Source of the DNA: Catonia carolina
Lineage: Eukaryota > Arthropoda > Insecta > Hemiptera > Achilidae
Direction of reading: 5' to 3'
Length of the DNA stretch: 64,000 bases
Assembly (NCBI GenBank): GCA_035578175.1
Contig: JAQMRL010000008.1
Location: 94,993,041-95,057,040, forward strand
Positions 23,480-34,281 of this stretch are shown here, one piece after another. The notes under the pieces were generated by a model that was not told the origin of the DNA, made no database searches, and worked only from the letters and a program-made list of their open reading frames with translations. Each line of letters opens with the position of its first letter. The first letter of the stretch is position 1. A program made the translations under genes and the position numbers.

Positions 23480-24353
23480 AGATAAAGTCTGGCATGAAGG
23501 TTTGTCATACAAATTAGAACGAATGCTGCCGACTTGTTTGTCTCGAAAACTAAATTCGTACATTTCTGGAAGAGTTTTTCGGGTGAAGCAGGAATACAGT
23601 TATTCTGAAGTTAAGCCGATCAATGCTGGCATTCCACAAAGGAGCGTATTGGGTCCTGTTTTGTATACGCTATACACCAGTGATCTGCCAGTAAGTGAAG
23701 AAGCAATAATTATTGGTACATTTGCTGACGATTCAGCTACACTGGCGTCAGGAAATTCAGTAGAGGATTCGACCAAAAAACTACAGCGAGCTGTAACTGC
23801 AGTTAGTATGTGGACCAAAAAATGGAAGATCAGGCTCAATGAACATAAGTCAGTACATGTAAATTTTACTAACAAAAAAGTTAATTACAGTCCCGTAACT
23901 ATCAATGGCAATCTAGTACCTTTAGCCAACACAGCAAAGTATCTTGGAATGACCCTGGATGCAAAGCTGAGGTGGAAGGAACACGTTAAGAAGAAAAAAA
24001 AAGAATTACAAATTAAGTACAGAAAGATGTATTGGCTGCTCGGTAGGACCTCTAAACTGTCAACTTTCAATAAATTACTTCTATACAAGCAAGTGCTAAA
24101 ACCATTATGGATCTACGGTTTGCAGATCTATGGCTGCACAAAAGCAAGCAACATAAATGTTATCCAAAGGTCCCAGAACAGAGTGCTCAGAAACATTATA
24201 AACGCTCCATGGTATGCCCGTAACAGCGACATCCATCGTGACTTACAAGTTAACACAGTAGCGGAAGAAGTGTGTAAGTGTGCCAAGAAACACGAAGATC
24301 GTCTTCACGATCACGCCAACGTTGAAGCGTTCAACTGTTGGATAGTAGTGTAA
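23480..24353 (+). pseudogene. jockey-like reverse transcriptase, 5'-truncated
   Basis: An uninterrupted frame of about 290 codons with no initiating ATG at its head; it opens mid-domain with DKVWHEGL, the region of the first catalytic aspartate. Counting from codon TTG at 23502, NAGIPQRSVLGP (residues 41-52) is the GVPQG motif with G to R, FADDSA (74-79) is the YXDD catalytic box, and YLGMTLD (147-153) is the thumb motif. The rest (KPLWIYGLQIYG, IQRSQNRVLRNIINAPWYAR) is the typical C-terminal connection of jockey-clade non-LTR retrotransposons. The endonuclease and RT fingers are missing. Despite truncation it has no stop codon over nearly 900 bp, so insertion was recent. Confidence 0.85.
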
Positions 24354-24826
24354 TAGTTAGGCAACTGAAAAGAACTAAGCCTGTGGATTTAGTTTGTTAA
24401 ACATATAAACATATACTATTAAAAGTGTAATAGTTAGGCGACTGAAAAGAACTAAGCCGGTAGTTTTAGTGTGTTAAGAAAAAGACTAATAAAAGTACTG
24501 TTAAACTATAAATAAGAGTAAAATACTTTTAAGTCATGTATACAATATCAATTACTGAAACTAATGGTTAGACTACTTTTAAGTTATAGTTATACACTAT
24601 ATTTACCTAAGTTAGTAGATTAACAATAGGTATAAGTTAGAGATTTAAGAAATTAATTTTTCTAGTGTTTTAGAACACTGTATAAGTGACATTAGAAAAT
24701 AAGTGTCACCAGCGGGTGACGGCATAATTATGAACATATGGGGGGGGGGGGGAATATTATCACTAAAGAAAAACTATTCGATAGTTTTAAGTAACTAGTT
24801 GCAGTAAATCTTCAATAAAAAAAAAT
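24354..24826 (+). other. 3' UTR of the jockey-like LINE, with 77-bp duplication
   Basis: The block from GTGTAATAGTTAGGCAACTG (24349) recurs 77 bp later as GTGTAATAGTTAGGCGACTG (24426), a two-copy tandem repeat. A GTCACCAGCGGGTGACGG palindrome occurs at 24707-24724, then a run of 13 G (24741-24753). An AATAAAAAAAAA run near 24815-24826 probably marks the poly(A) end. Tandem repeats in a LINE 3' UTR are common. Confidence 0.6.
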
Positions 24827-25018
24827 TTGAAACAAAATTGTAAAGCACAATACAATTTTCTAGCAGTTCTGTTTACAATTTTAAATTCAACTTTCAATTC
24901 TTTTAAATTTTAGCATCTCAAATAACTCTACTGCCATGTAAAAATTTACAATTCAAAATTTCACAATAAAAAAATCTGTGTGTTTTGGCTTGCCAAGAGT
25001 AGTTTGTGTTCTCGTTTT

Positions 25019-25092
25019 TCTTCTTCTTCTTCTTCTTCTTCTTCTTCTTCTTCTTCTTCTTCTTCTTCTTCTTCTTCTTCTTCTTCTTCACT
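25019..25092. repeat. (TTC)n microsatellite, about 23 units
   Basis: Uninterrupted TTC/GAA repeat. On the minus strand it is a (GAA)n tract lying directly after a LINE 3' end (25093-25260), so it probably grew from that element's simple-repeat tail. Poly-Ser, poly-Phe and poly-Lys frames across it are artefacts. Confidence 0.95.
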
Positions 25093-25260
25093 TCAAGTTT
25101 TAGGTTTAGTGAACCTGTTCCGGTACCCATCTCTTCCTCGGTCTTCCCACATCTCTCGTACCAATGGGTCTATCATTGGCATCCTCCCATATGGGATTAT
25201 GTTCAAGTGACTGCACCAGTTTCTTCGATTCTCTAAGATCTTGTCACGTTGTGGTGGAAC
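25093..25260 (-). pseudogene. LINE 3' end fragment
   Basis: Minus strand gives NWCSHLNIIPYGRMPM, then REMWEDRGRDGYRNRFTKPK and a stop, followed by TTGAAGTGAAGAAG. The position and residue pattern (W.xHL...R-P...RGRxxxR.R) fit the end of a LINE frame like the one at 22440. Very short, so moderate confidence. Confidence 0.5.
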
Positions 25261-25276
25261 AGAAAGAACTACCTCG

Positions 25277-25393
25277 GTTCGGAGTAATACTGTTCTCTAA
25301 ACCACTCCAAAAATCAAAACGGATTTGAAACTCAAAATAGAGAAAGGGAATCAAGTTGATTTATATATCCATTATTAAAAATTTTACTTTAAC
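25277..25393. repeat. Direct repeat pair with 26228-26335
   Basis: GTTCGGAGTAATACTGTTCT, CTCTAAACCAC, GAGAAAGGG, and AAAATTTTACTTTAACATTA recur in the same order and strand at 26228-26335 with scattered differences. The pair may be two copies of a LINE flank or a local duplication into which R3 later inserted. Confidence 0.6.
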
Positions 25394-25429
25394 ATTAAAG
25401 AAATGTAAGACATTCATTCGTTAATAAAT

Positions 25430-25545
25430 ACAAGTTATAAGTTTAAAAGAAAGTTTTGTTCTTTATAAACAAGGAATGCCTAAAGAACGCGAAATGAAAC
25501 GTTACTTTATATCAACCAAGGAACCCTACTGACACGAACAATAAT
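25430..25545. repeat. Repeat inverted relative to 29270-29400
   Basis: ACGCGAAATGAAACGTTACT followed by CCCTACTGACACGAACAATA is found as its reverse complement at 29285-29365. No TIR or coding sequence can be assigned. Confidence 0.55.
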
Positions 25546-25629
25546 TTTTTCAAATCCAAATTCAAAAAATTACTCATTCAAACAAAATCTAAAGCCAGTT
25601 TAAACAGTGTAGTTTTTTAACTTGTTTTG

Positions 25630-25995
25630 GTTAACAGCCGAAAGGGTGGTTTGAACCTCTAGAGGCTTTACTAAGTAAAAACAAGGAGTGAGATGGTTTG
25701 CTGTGCCTTCCTCACTCAGTTGAAAGAGTATGTTTATCAGCATGCCAGGCTCTCCAAAAAGCACCTTTTTTCCACCCTTAAAGTGACACCTTCACTCCAT
25801 TCACCACAGGGTCTGGCTGAAGAGTGAAATTTGTTAGTCTCATAGGAGATAACTCTGACTGGTATCTTTCACACCTCATCTGTTCTTAAATAGTTCAGGC
25901 ATATAATTGGCTGACTATGTGCTAAGAAACAGAACTATTTTTTGTAGCCCTGGAACCAACAGATTAAGTGCAATTTATTTAACACTCCACCTGCC
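25630..25995 (-). repeat. Dispersed repeat R3, copy 2
   Basis: Contains GGTTTGAACCTCTAGAGGCT, CTTTACTAAGTAAAAACAAG, ATGCCAGGCTCTCCAAAAAG, and CCACAGGGTCTGGCTGAAGA. This is the longest-conserved copy together with 55885-56262, with which it also shares a downstream AACACTCCACCTGCC block. Identity unknown. Confidence 0.65.
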
Positions 25996-26227
25996 CGTTA
26001 TGAATAATTTTAACTATAAAATTCTAAAAATATTTACACTGTTGAGTTCATTGAAATTTAATATTTTGTTTAGCTTTTATTCTTTAATTTTAGTTTATTT
26101 AAAGCACCGGTCAGATGTGACGTCATCAACCAATACTAAGTTAAGGAGAATATGAGTGGGTTTTAACCTGCTATATTTGTCAGGCTATGGGCGTGAATCA
26201 GAGTCGGGATGTTCCGCTTTTCAGTTC

Positions 26228-26335
26228 GAAGTAATACAGCTCTCTAAACCATATCATAAATCAAAATGGGTATGAAGCTGAAAATTGAGAAAGGGTGATT
26301 TATATATCAATTTTAAAAAATTTTACTTTCACATT
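26228..26335. repeat. Direct repeat pair with 25277-25393
   Basis: Second member of the pair described at 25277. It lies just upstream of the LINE C-terminal fragment at 26420. Confidence 0.6.
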
Positions 26336-26419
26336 ATATGCTAAGAAGTTATAAACTATGATATTATGTACAACCGATATCAAATTTGAAATAATGAATG
26401 GATACAAAACAGTATACTT

Positions 26420-26840
26420 GAGTAACAAAGGTTTGTGTTTGGAGAAAGTTGAAATGAGAACTTTGAGGAAGAATATGAGATCTATTAGAAACGAGAAGGG
26501 AGAGTAGAGATTGAAATCAAAAGGGACTATGAACATATTAGAAGATTCTTTTAACCTCCAAAAGAAAAAAGGACTTTTGTATCATTAATTTTTTAAACTT
26601 TAAGAACAAGGGTTTAAGAAAAATAAAATTAAAAATTCGTGGATGAAAAACACATGAGATGACTTGGAGAAATTGATAAGGGTAAATAAAACTCAGGATA
26701 GAAATAAATTTAGAAGTGAAATAGTGGGAAAAAGAAATTTCAGGTGAAAAAATCCAAAATATATGGTATTACATGGACTGTAGGAAAAAGGAAGGCATAC
26801 TCTGAAAGAATTATTGCGTACTTGAAAATGATTAAGAAAC
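26420..26840 (+). pseudogene. LINE C-terminal fragment
   Basis: Plus strand: GLCLEKVEMRTLRKNMRSIR near 26440, NEKGE and a broken RRxNxELYxxI stretch, then after a gap LEKLI near 26670, KTQDRNKFRSEIVGKRNF near 26690-26745, and a HTLKELLRT-like stretch. The order matches the segment after RT in the LINE whose other fragment is at 61670-62480 (minus). Several stops. Dead. Confidence 0.6.
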
Positions 26841-27534
26841 ACCATGAGAAATTAAATTGTAACGTGATCAATGAAGGTTAATTTGGAGTAAAAATAAACA
26901 TTTAACGATTAATTTTAAATCCTGTTTTTTAATATAGTATTATATAAAAGTTTTAGCAACTCATCAAGTTAATTTGGTAAATTGTTTTCACATGTCTAAG
27001 CAACGTAGATGGGTAGACCTGTACTATTTTCTCTAAGATTAATTATCGTTGACCAGTGTAGCGGGTAGTTATTCATTAACATAGGTTGATATATGGATAG
27101 AGAAGGCAACATATTGAATCGACAGTTTCTACTCGGATTGACTGATTGATTTATTTGCATCAATAATGAATGGACATTCCTTCAATGTTCTCTGCTGTAC
27201 TAACTCTAGTATACAACCGGTTGCTACTCTTAATTAATCGAAGTTTAACATTCGATTTCTGAAAAGGATCTATGAGTTATTTATTTGAATGACAAATGGA
27301 GCTGATAAAATTGCACTGCTACTACATCGCTAATTGTATTACACGATGGTTTTTTTACATAAACCATAAAATATTTAAAACTAAATTAAAATTAATTGTC
27401 AGATTTAAAATCAAACAATTGTATAGCAAACAATTTTCTACTGAAGAGGTTTTTACATTGTTGTCAAATGAAATCAAAGCAAAGCGAAAGTTCCTGGTTC
27501 ACTTTTTGAGTGTGGTCAGCTAAATTGTCACTCT
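26841..27534. other. AT-rich DNA, nothing recognised
   Basis: A 75-codon frame at 27296-27523 is lysine- and phenylalanine-rich with no motif, as expected by chance here. Confidence 0.35.
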
Positions 27535-27735
27535 TTCACATTTTTCGATTTTATTTTTCATATAAAAATACAAAGATTCGTAATTTTCAATAGAACTTTG
27601 AATTTTTCTACAACGATTAGTGATTTTCTGTATTTTGTCATCAAAATTTGTAAAATTTCGAAAAAAATTTTATTGAATTTTTCAATTTTGGAATGCATTT
27701 TACAGCAAATGTATATTAAAAATTTAAAGGAAGAA
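27535..27735 (+). mobile_element. HINE-like element, degenerate internal piece
   Basis: Recognisable by CACTCTTTCACATTTTTCGA, ACAACGATTAGTGATTTTCT and GGAATGCATTTTACAGCAAA, which follow the internal block of the other copies. Neither terminus is present. Confidence 0.45.
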
Positions 27736-27784
27736 ATCGAACAGCATAGCGAAAAACATTTACAAAACTAAAAGACCATCAAAA

Positions 27785-28200
27785 ACCATTAGCAATTAAC
27801 CTTCTCGACAACAGCGAAGATACTCACAGATTGAATGTTTTATAACATTAGACTTACCTTTACGATTTTGTTAATCATTGAAACCTTTTTCTTTTCTACT
27901 TCAATTACTAATCATCGTCATCTCATAATCGGCATCGTTATCGTCTCTATCATCGTCATCGTCATCTCCAACTTCAAAACTTTGTGTTTCAAAATGTTGA
28001 TTCGCACTTCATCAAGTTTAGTTTTGTATATATATTTTTTTACAGTTTAGTCTTTTTGAAACGCACTACTGAGTCTGGTTTATATTTTAATTCTGAGGAC
28101 ATTACTCATATTTTATCATCTTTGCTTAAAGTTTATAATAATTTTATTTATAAAACAAACTGATTGCAAAAGAAATACTGTCACAAAAAAAATAACACAT
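27785..28200 (-). repeat. Repeat with acidic coding-like stretch, copy 2
   Basis: Homologue of 14085-14470, same orientation. Minus strand reads EVGDDDDDDRDDNDADYEM, then an early stop, then the shared terminal stop and the same GGTAAGT downstream. The region between the copies' acidic stretch and GCAACAGTTTGTT-like ends is A/T-rich but still alignable. As in copy 1, HINE-like sequence lies immediately to the left. Confidence 0.45.
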
Positions 28201-28356
28201 AAATTACATTGGGCCTTGCTGTTGTATGGTGATTTCCTCAAAGTCATGTAGTTCATCTCGTTCATTCGTTGTTTTTACACACATTTGTGAATTTTACTAA
28301 TGGTCAAAAATATACTTTAGATATGCTGAATATTTTGCTCATTATTTACGTTTTAC

Positions 28357-28680
28357 TCAACGGGTTGGTCTAGTGGTAAAGTCGTGTTGCGAGTCAGCTG
28401 TTTAACAGCTGATTTTTTAAGACGAAGGTTCCTGGTTCGAACACTAGTAAAGGTGTTACTTTTATACGTATTGGAATACAAGACAGTGGTTACCGGTGTA
28501 CTTTGATGGTTGGGGTTCATTTATCCATACTCTCTCAGGAATGGTCGGCCTGGGTCTGTACAAGACTCCACCTTATGTACACGTCATATACATCATCTTC
28601 ATCTCATTGTGTCATGGGTTTGCCTATTGTTCTTAATTGAACCGATTGCAAGGTACACACATTAGTTATTTACAAAAAAA
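28357..28680 (+). mobile_element. tRNA-derived SINE, family A
   Basis: Head with a perfect A box TGGTCTAGTGG and a B box GGTTCGAACAC, then the family body (GACAGTGGTTACCGGTGTAC, GGAATGGTCGGCCTGGGTCT, CATCTCATTGTGTCATGGG) and an A-run at the end. TTATTTAC occurs near both ends as a possible partial duplication. The A box here is the best of all copies. Confidence 0.8.
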
Positions 28681-29269
28681 TAATGCTTTACCATGCTAAA
28701 ATTGAGTATTAATAAAATGTTGAGGGTTTTCTGTGTGATATAAACGTTAAATATAATTTGTGCGAATTGATTTGTAAACATAGTTCATAAATAACTTAAA
28801 TTTAAAACTAGTTGTATGATTAAATTTAAAAATAAATAACAATTGAACGGTAAAAAATTAGTGTAAGGTAAAAGTTTTCCTGTTTGAAACAAAAGCAATA
28901 ACCCTTTTCAATTTATTATTAGTATTAGTACAACAATTAACAGTTCGATCAATGAGACATACTAATAACCAATTACGGACTGCAATTAGTTTATTGTTTT
29001 CAAAGGAAGTTGAGTATAGAAACAACAATAACCTGAACTGCACCGCAAATCTAGAATCCAACGAGTTCAAATCAAATTGCATCGCTGCTTCATAATAAAT
29101 TTACGGTTTCAGAATATTAAATATCACAGACTTTAACAAGGATTATTTTTTCATAACAGTACAACACGTTATGAATTTTTATCAAAGAAAAACAAATTTA
29201 ATTAAAGTTAGATTAACCGAAATCGTTTAGAGGATCAATCACCGCAAGAATTTAATTAGTTACAAATGT
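28681..29269. other. AT-rich DNA, nothing recognised
   Basis: No supported signal. Confidence 0.35.
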
Positions 29270-29400
29270 GCCTTCACTAAGCGCGAAATTATTGTTCGTG
29301 TCAGTAGGGCTCCCTTAGCGGATGTATTGTAACGTTTTATTTCGCGTCCTTTTGGAATACCTTGTTTACGTGTAAAGAAAAACTTCCTTTAAAACTTATA
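29270..29400. repeat. Inverted partner of 25430-25545
   Basis: Carries TTGTTCGTGTCAGTAGGGCT and TGTAACGTTTTATTTCGCGT. The latter also appears inverted inside the piggyBac-type MITE at 29944-29972 (see findings). Confidence 0.55.
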
Positions 29401-29854
29401 ACAATAATTATTAATTACTAAATTAATTAATTACATAAATATGACTACAACTACTTAAAAACCACAATAAACTACATAATTAATAATATTAGACTAAATT
29501 GATTACAAAATATTTTAAAATCTTAAGATTTAAAATATAGATTTTAAAATATTTTAAAATCTTAAGATTTAAAATATTTAACAAAATAGAGATTTGTCCG
29601 TTTACATAAAAGTTTTCTTTACTTAATTTTTTGAATACAATTTCACAATATTTGCCCCAACCGAGAATCTATTTCAATACCGTATGCATAACCAGTTCCT
29701 AACCACTTACTTATACAAACACTGAAACTGACTTTACAAACTGTTTGCATTCCGACTCACTTTACAATTTGGTTACTATTGACTAGCTCATAAGGCCTTA
29801 TATAAAAGCAATCATAGACCCTTCTAGAAGGGCAAAGAACATAGAGAGTTTTAA

Positions 29855-30508
29855 CCCTATAGCCGGCGATAACATTTTTCTAGACCGGCAGAAAATTTCT
29901 AGCATATGGGTCAACGAACCGTAAAGAAATCATTAAAAATTTTCAAAGGACGCGAAATAAAACGTTACAATATATCAATATCAAGAAAACTTAGGAAAAT
30001 ATAATAAATACATTATTGACATTTTAATCTGACAGTTAGGGAAGCTGAAGCTATTTGAAAATAATTTTTAGATAAACATTTTTCTAAAATTTCAGATGAC
30101 TTTGTTTTCAAAATTCATTACATACGAATCGTTACTTATAATGTTTATTTCAAAATAAAATAAAACAAAGAAAAAACGATCCTACATTCAAAACTGAAGA
30201 AAATATATACAAAAACACGTCATGTAAACCAAGAAATAATTAAATTCAGCTCTAGGGTAGCGTGGTTTCAACAGAGAAACATAGGCAGAATATATAACTA
30301 AAACTATTGTATTAAACGTAAAAATTTACTTTATACATTACTAAACTTCTGTATAAAACATGTGAATGAATTTGTAGATGAAAAATGTAGATGAATTTAA
30401 AACTGAAACGACGACATTGCAATGATATAAAGCAAATCCGATTTTGCAACGCGACCGGTTCAAGAAGCGGTAACATCGTCTCAAAATCGACGATTGCCGG
30501 CTCTAGGG
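29855..30508. mobile_element. piggyBac-type MITE, copy 2
   Basis: A 654-bp element between TTAA at 29851-29854 and 30509-30512, same tips and orientation as 3814-4480. The two copies align along nearly their whole length, except that this copy has AGGACGCGAAATAAAACGTT near 29946 where copy 1 has an unrelated sequence. No transposase. Confidence 0.85.
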
Positions 30509-30512
30509 TTAA

Positions 30513-32274
30513 ATAAATAAATAACAATAGATGTAATATAACTCGACGGAACACATTAGAATTCCCTAAACCCCATACTAGAAAGACAACAAGCGAGATG
30601 GACAAAACACCATTATCCATCCAGCTAATGTGTCACATTATTTATGGTAATTAAAAAAAATTTCCCAGTCTGTTTCTCGTAACCTCCAAATTTTCACTCA
30701 TATTCCACTACGTATAAACCAACATTATGGCTATTATGCTAAATAAAACACGGGCTCAACAGGGATATTTTCGTTCTCTATACCTAAAACTGAATAAAAA
30801 TCTTGAATCTTCTAATGGGTCTGAGAGCAGCTGAAGATTTTCAGATTTTTAAAAACTATATAACTTCTCAAAAATGAAGAATACTTATATCAAATGCCCC
30901 ACTTAGTCTTCACAGAGGCCACAGATTGATTTAGCACGATAATTTAACAAAAAAACCGGGTTGTAAGAAAAACATAATTTTTTGAATTAATCGAAAATTT
31001 GAAAATAATAACGGTGGATGATAACAAATCTGCAAGTGGACGGCTTCATTTAAAAAATGGTTGATCGGAATCGTTGCAATGGAAGTTAATCTGGGCAAAA
31101 ATATTCTTATCCTTTTTATACACAGGATAAAAATCAAATATGTTCTATCAGTTTCTGAAGAATATACTATAGTACGAACAAAATTAACAGTGATATTATA
31201 CAGTAACTTCGATCGACAATTAAAAACGAACACGAAATTTAAACTTATTAAGAGTATTTTTTTATAAAAACAGCCTACAAATTTGTTCCTACAATCTGTT
31301 ACATAACTAGTTGAAAGATGTTTTGTTCTGGAATAAACTGGAGTTTTGCCAAATACTTCTTAAGAATTATCTTTTATCTTAAGAATTGAATGTTGCTGGG
31401 GTGTATTCTATGTGTGGGTGTGAATGTTCTGAAAAGAATCAGCTTACATCCTGTTAAGTTTTCATAAAGTTTGATAGAGTAACTATTATTTCAATTGTTT
31501 GAAAAGACAGAGTGATGTTTTCCCTTCATATCTTGTTGGTTTTTGAAATTTTGTGGTAATCAATAACAGTATATGATGTACATTAAGAGAAAGAGCAATA
31601 GTTACACGCAGTAGAGACACATAAATCTCAATTAACAATAGACGAGTGGGCAGAAAAGGCTATAACTATATTGTACTGTACATCAGAAAAACGTAATTCC
31701 GGTTTAAATAAAAACAGAAGTGCTGTAGACTATAAAGTAAAAAGACTATTTCACTTGAAAAACAATAACATCGTATTGTTTGTTTCTATAAATTTTATTA
31801 CACGATTACAAAACACAGACAGAATGCTACTGTGTAAAATTAAGTAGATTTTTATAGTCTAGTAACTTAATAATATGTTGCTTCAGCCCTGGATTTTTAT
31901 AGTCCAACCTTTGCAGCAGACACCTAAAACTCAACTAACATCACGAAGTACTTAATGTTTTTGCTACTTGTCTAAATAATTAAAATAACATTAAAACTTT
32001 TTAATGATCATTAAAACCATCCCTCCAGTGTAATAAATTGAAGAAAATTATTTCTTGATAAACTGAAAATAGAATTACGGCATAAAGGCAGCTACCTAAA
32101 ATTATTTTATATTATTACAAATAATTAATAATAAAAGGATTTGTCAGGACCATAATATTAATCTAGAAATAAAAATTCTAGTACTGAATTGGACATTGTC
32201 TGACACATCTATGAAAATTTGTGAGGCTTTTGGGATGTGGTGCTACTGGCATGGTTAAAAATGTTAAATTCTCC
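30513..32274. other. AT-rich DNA, nothing recognised
   Basis: Frames of about 100 codons occur at 30312-30620, 30931-31233 and 31061-31267; all are low-complexity or hydrophobic and carry no motif. No TIR, SINE or LINE signature found. Confidence 0.35.
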
Positions 32275-32509
32275 TTTTTTATTGTCATCTGTCTCTCGAC
32301 TGGTTTGATGCCAACTCCAAGCTGTTCTACTTGCGCAAATCGTTTCATATATCTACATACCTGTAATATCCTACATCTTTTGTAATTTGCTTTATATATT
32401 CTAACCTTTACCTCCTCCTACATTTCACTCCCTCAATACTACCCTCCATTATTGATAGACCAATACCTGGATGTTTTAAAATATGCTCCATTAGCCTATC
32501 CCTTCTTCG
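32275..32509 (-). pseudogene. LINE C-terminal fragment
   Basis: Reverse-complement match to 16230-16460: on minus RRRDRLMEHILKHPGIGLSI, MEGS, then a cysteine-arginine stretch and a YLK/QIT-like region, ending with CTCGAGAGACAGATGACA. It stops abruptly at 32509 where the HINE-like copy begins, so one element has cut the other. Confidence 0.65.
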
Positions 32510-33290
32510 TAACCTAATTTTATTTATGAGTGAATGACGCAAAATGAAAACCAATCTCTTTAGTAAGAATTGGAATATAAAAAAATCACTAATTGACGCT
32601 AAACTAGGCTCTGTATAAAACGAGTTCGAAATAAAAGTAGTAGATATTTTTATTTCCAATAACTTAACATTACATCTAATTTTTCGTAAAATTAGTTCAT
32701 TATGGGCTAAAGCTTCAATCTTGAAAAATACCGTTTTTTACCTATTTTGATAACAAAAATACAGACAATCACCACTGATCGACGCTAAACTAATCGTTGT
32801 AGAAAAATGTTTTAAATAACATTTTCAGGAGTTTAATTTCTTACAATTTTAATAATACACTTTTGCCTTAAAATAAATCTTACGACCGCAATCTTTAAAA
32901 AAAACATATTTTACCACGTGCGTACACCACCAAAAAATGTCAGCAGACATGGTGCTTATCCTATCTTGTTGAGCATTATCCTATATTGAGGTAAATGAGG
33001 CGATTAAAAACAAAAACCGTAGGGGCCGTTTTTGAGAAAATTGCAAAAACGTAAAACATTGCAGAATAAACTACTTCTGGTTGACCAATTTTGATGAAAA
33101 TGTTCGTGCGAATTCGAATCTTAAGGTTTTTCTTCACACACACGCGCACACCCACCCACCCACACAGACAAATAGTTAAAAGCATGTTTTTTGGGTTCAG
33201 GGAACCGGTAAATGTGTATTTCCAGTGAAAACTCGATTTCGAAAAATCGATATGAAACAATACTTCCTTTCCTAGTAGAAAGGGAAATAA
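32510..33290 (-). mobile_element. HINE-like element, copy 4
   Basis: Minus-strand copy with tip on the right (AATACTTCCTTTCCTAGTAG, AAAGGGAAAT at 33290) and short CA tract near 33135-33170. Internal blocks present: GTCAGCAGACATGGTGC, CTTCTGGTTGACCAATTTTG. The hairpin end is missing at the LINE junction. Diverged. Confidence 0.65.
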
Positions 33291-34281
33291 AAAGTAATAT
33301 ACTTTATTAAAGTCTGGGATTTGAATGTACAGACAAGTTGGATAGTTATTGTAAACTGTAATTTCTTAGTACTCGAGAAATTTCTAAAATATGTGTTATT
33401 ACACTCTTATATTGAATCCATTTATCTGAAGAAATCCACAGAATTATAAATGGATACCATTAATTCATTTTTTATTTCTATTGTAGTTATCAGTAGATAA
33501 AATTTTACTTTAAGACAGTTCTACAATCTAATCTATCTTTTACATATTTTATATTTAAAAGATCTTCCTTTAAAAAACCACTACGTTTAGTATCTAATTA
33601 ATTTTGTAGATTTCCATCACTTATTGAAAAAAGAAAACTGAAAAATTTATATACTATAAGGAAAAATTCACAATAGTGTTTTTGTAGTGCATCAATATAC
33701 TTAAGATAAAATTTATTGTTGATAAATGAAAAATTATTATACAGATTTATCAAAACCTTTTTTAAAATATTTTCGTAATATTTTTCAATAAATGTATATT
33801 TTATAAATTTTCTTACGGCAAGATTAATAGTTTGAAGATGAAAATAAATTTAACTATGATTATTTATTATCTGATATATTTATTGAATTTTATATAAATT
33901 TATTACAAGTATTAAAATAATCTCCATAGTGCAATATTAAGAACAGCGGCAAATTTCCGGCCACGGTCTGAAATAATATCACGGTAAAACCAATTTATTC
34001 GTTTCCGTATTTTACTGCATTTCCTATTATTATTCATGTTATAAACTTTGAATTGTTTTTATAGTGAAATTATTTTAAATGTATTATAGTTTCATCTGTG
34101 GAAACCGCCACACATAAGACTGAGAGGATTGTCGGTTTACTTGATCATTACATTCCAAGTAAAAACGATACACATGGTAGAAATTACAATTACGATAAAC
34201 TATTAATTTACTGATATTCCCTACATAATGTACCTGTCGTAAAACTTTATTATTCAAGATTACTTTGCTTATGAGATTATA
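33291..34281. other. AT-rich DNA, nothing recognised
   Basis: No supported signal up to the mariner TIR. Confidence 0.35.

Noticed and set aside
24918..25236. Poly-Ser, poly-Phe and poly-Lys frames
   Set aside because: Products of the (TTC)n microsatellite.
28357..28440. Functional tRNA gene
   Set aside because: A and B boxes are good but the cloverleaf does not fold (no acceptor-stem pairing), and the unit repeats with a shared SINE body.
29946..29975. Short inverted repeat as a MITE terminus
   Set aside because: It is internal to the TTAA-bounded MITE and absent from the sister copy, so it is a patch rather than an end.
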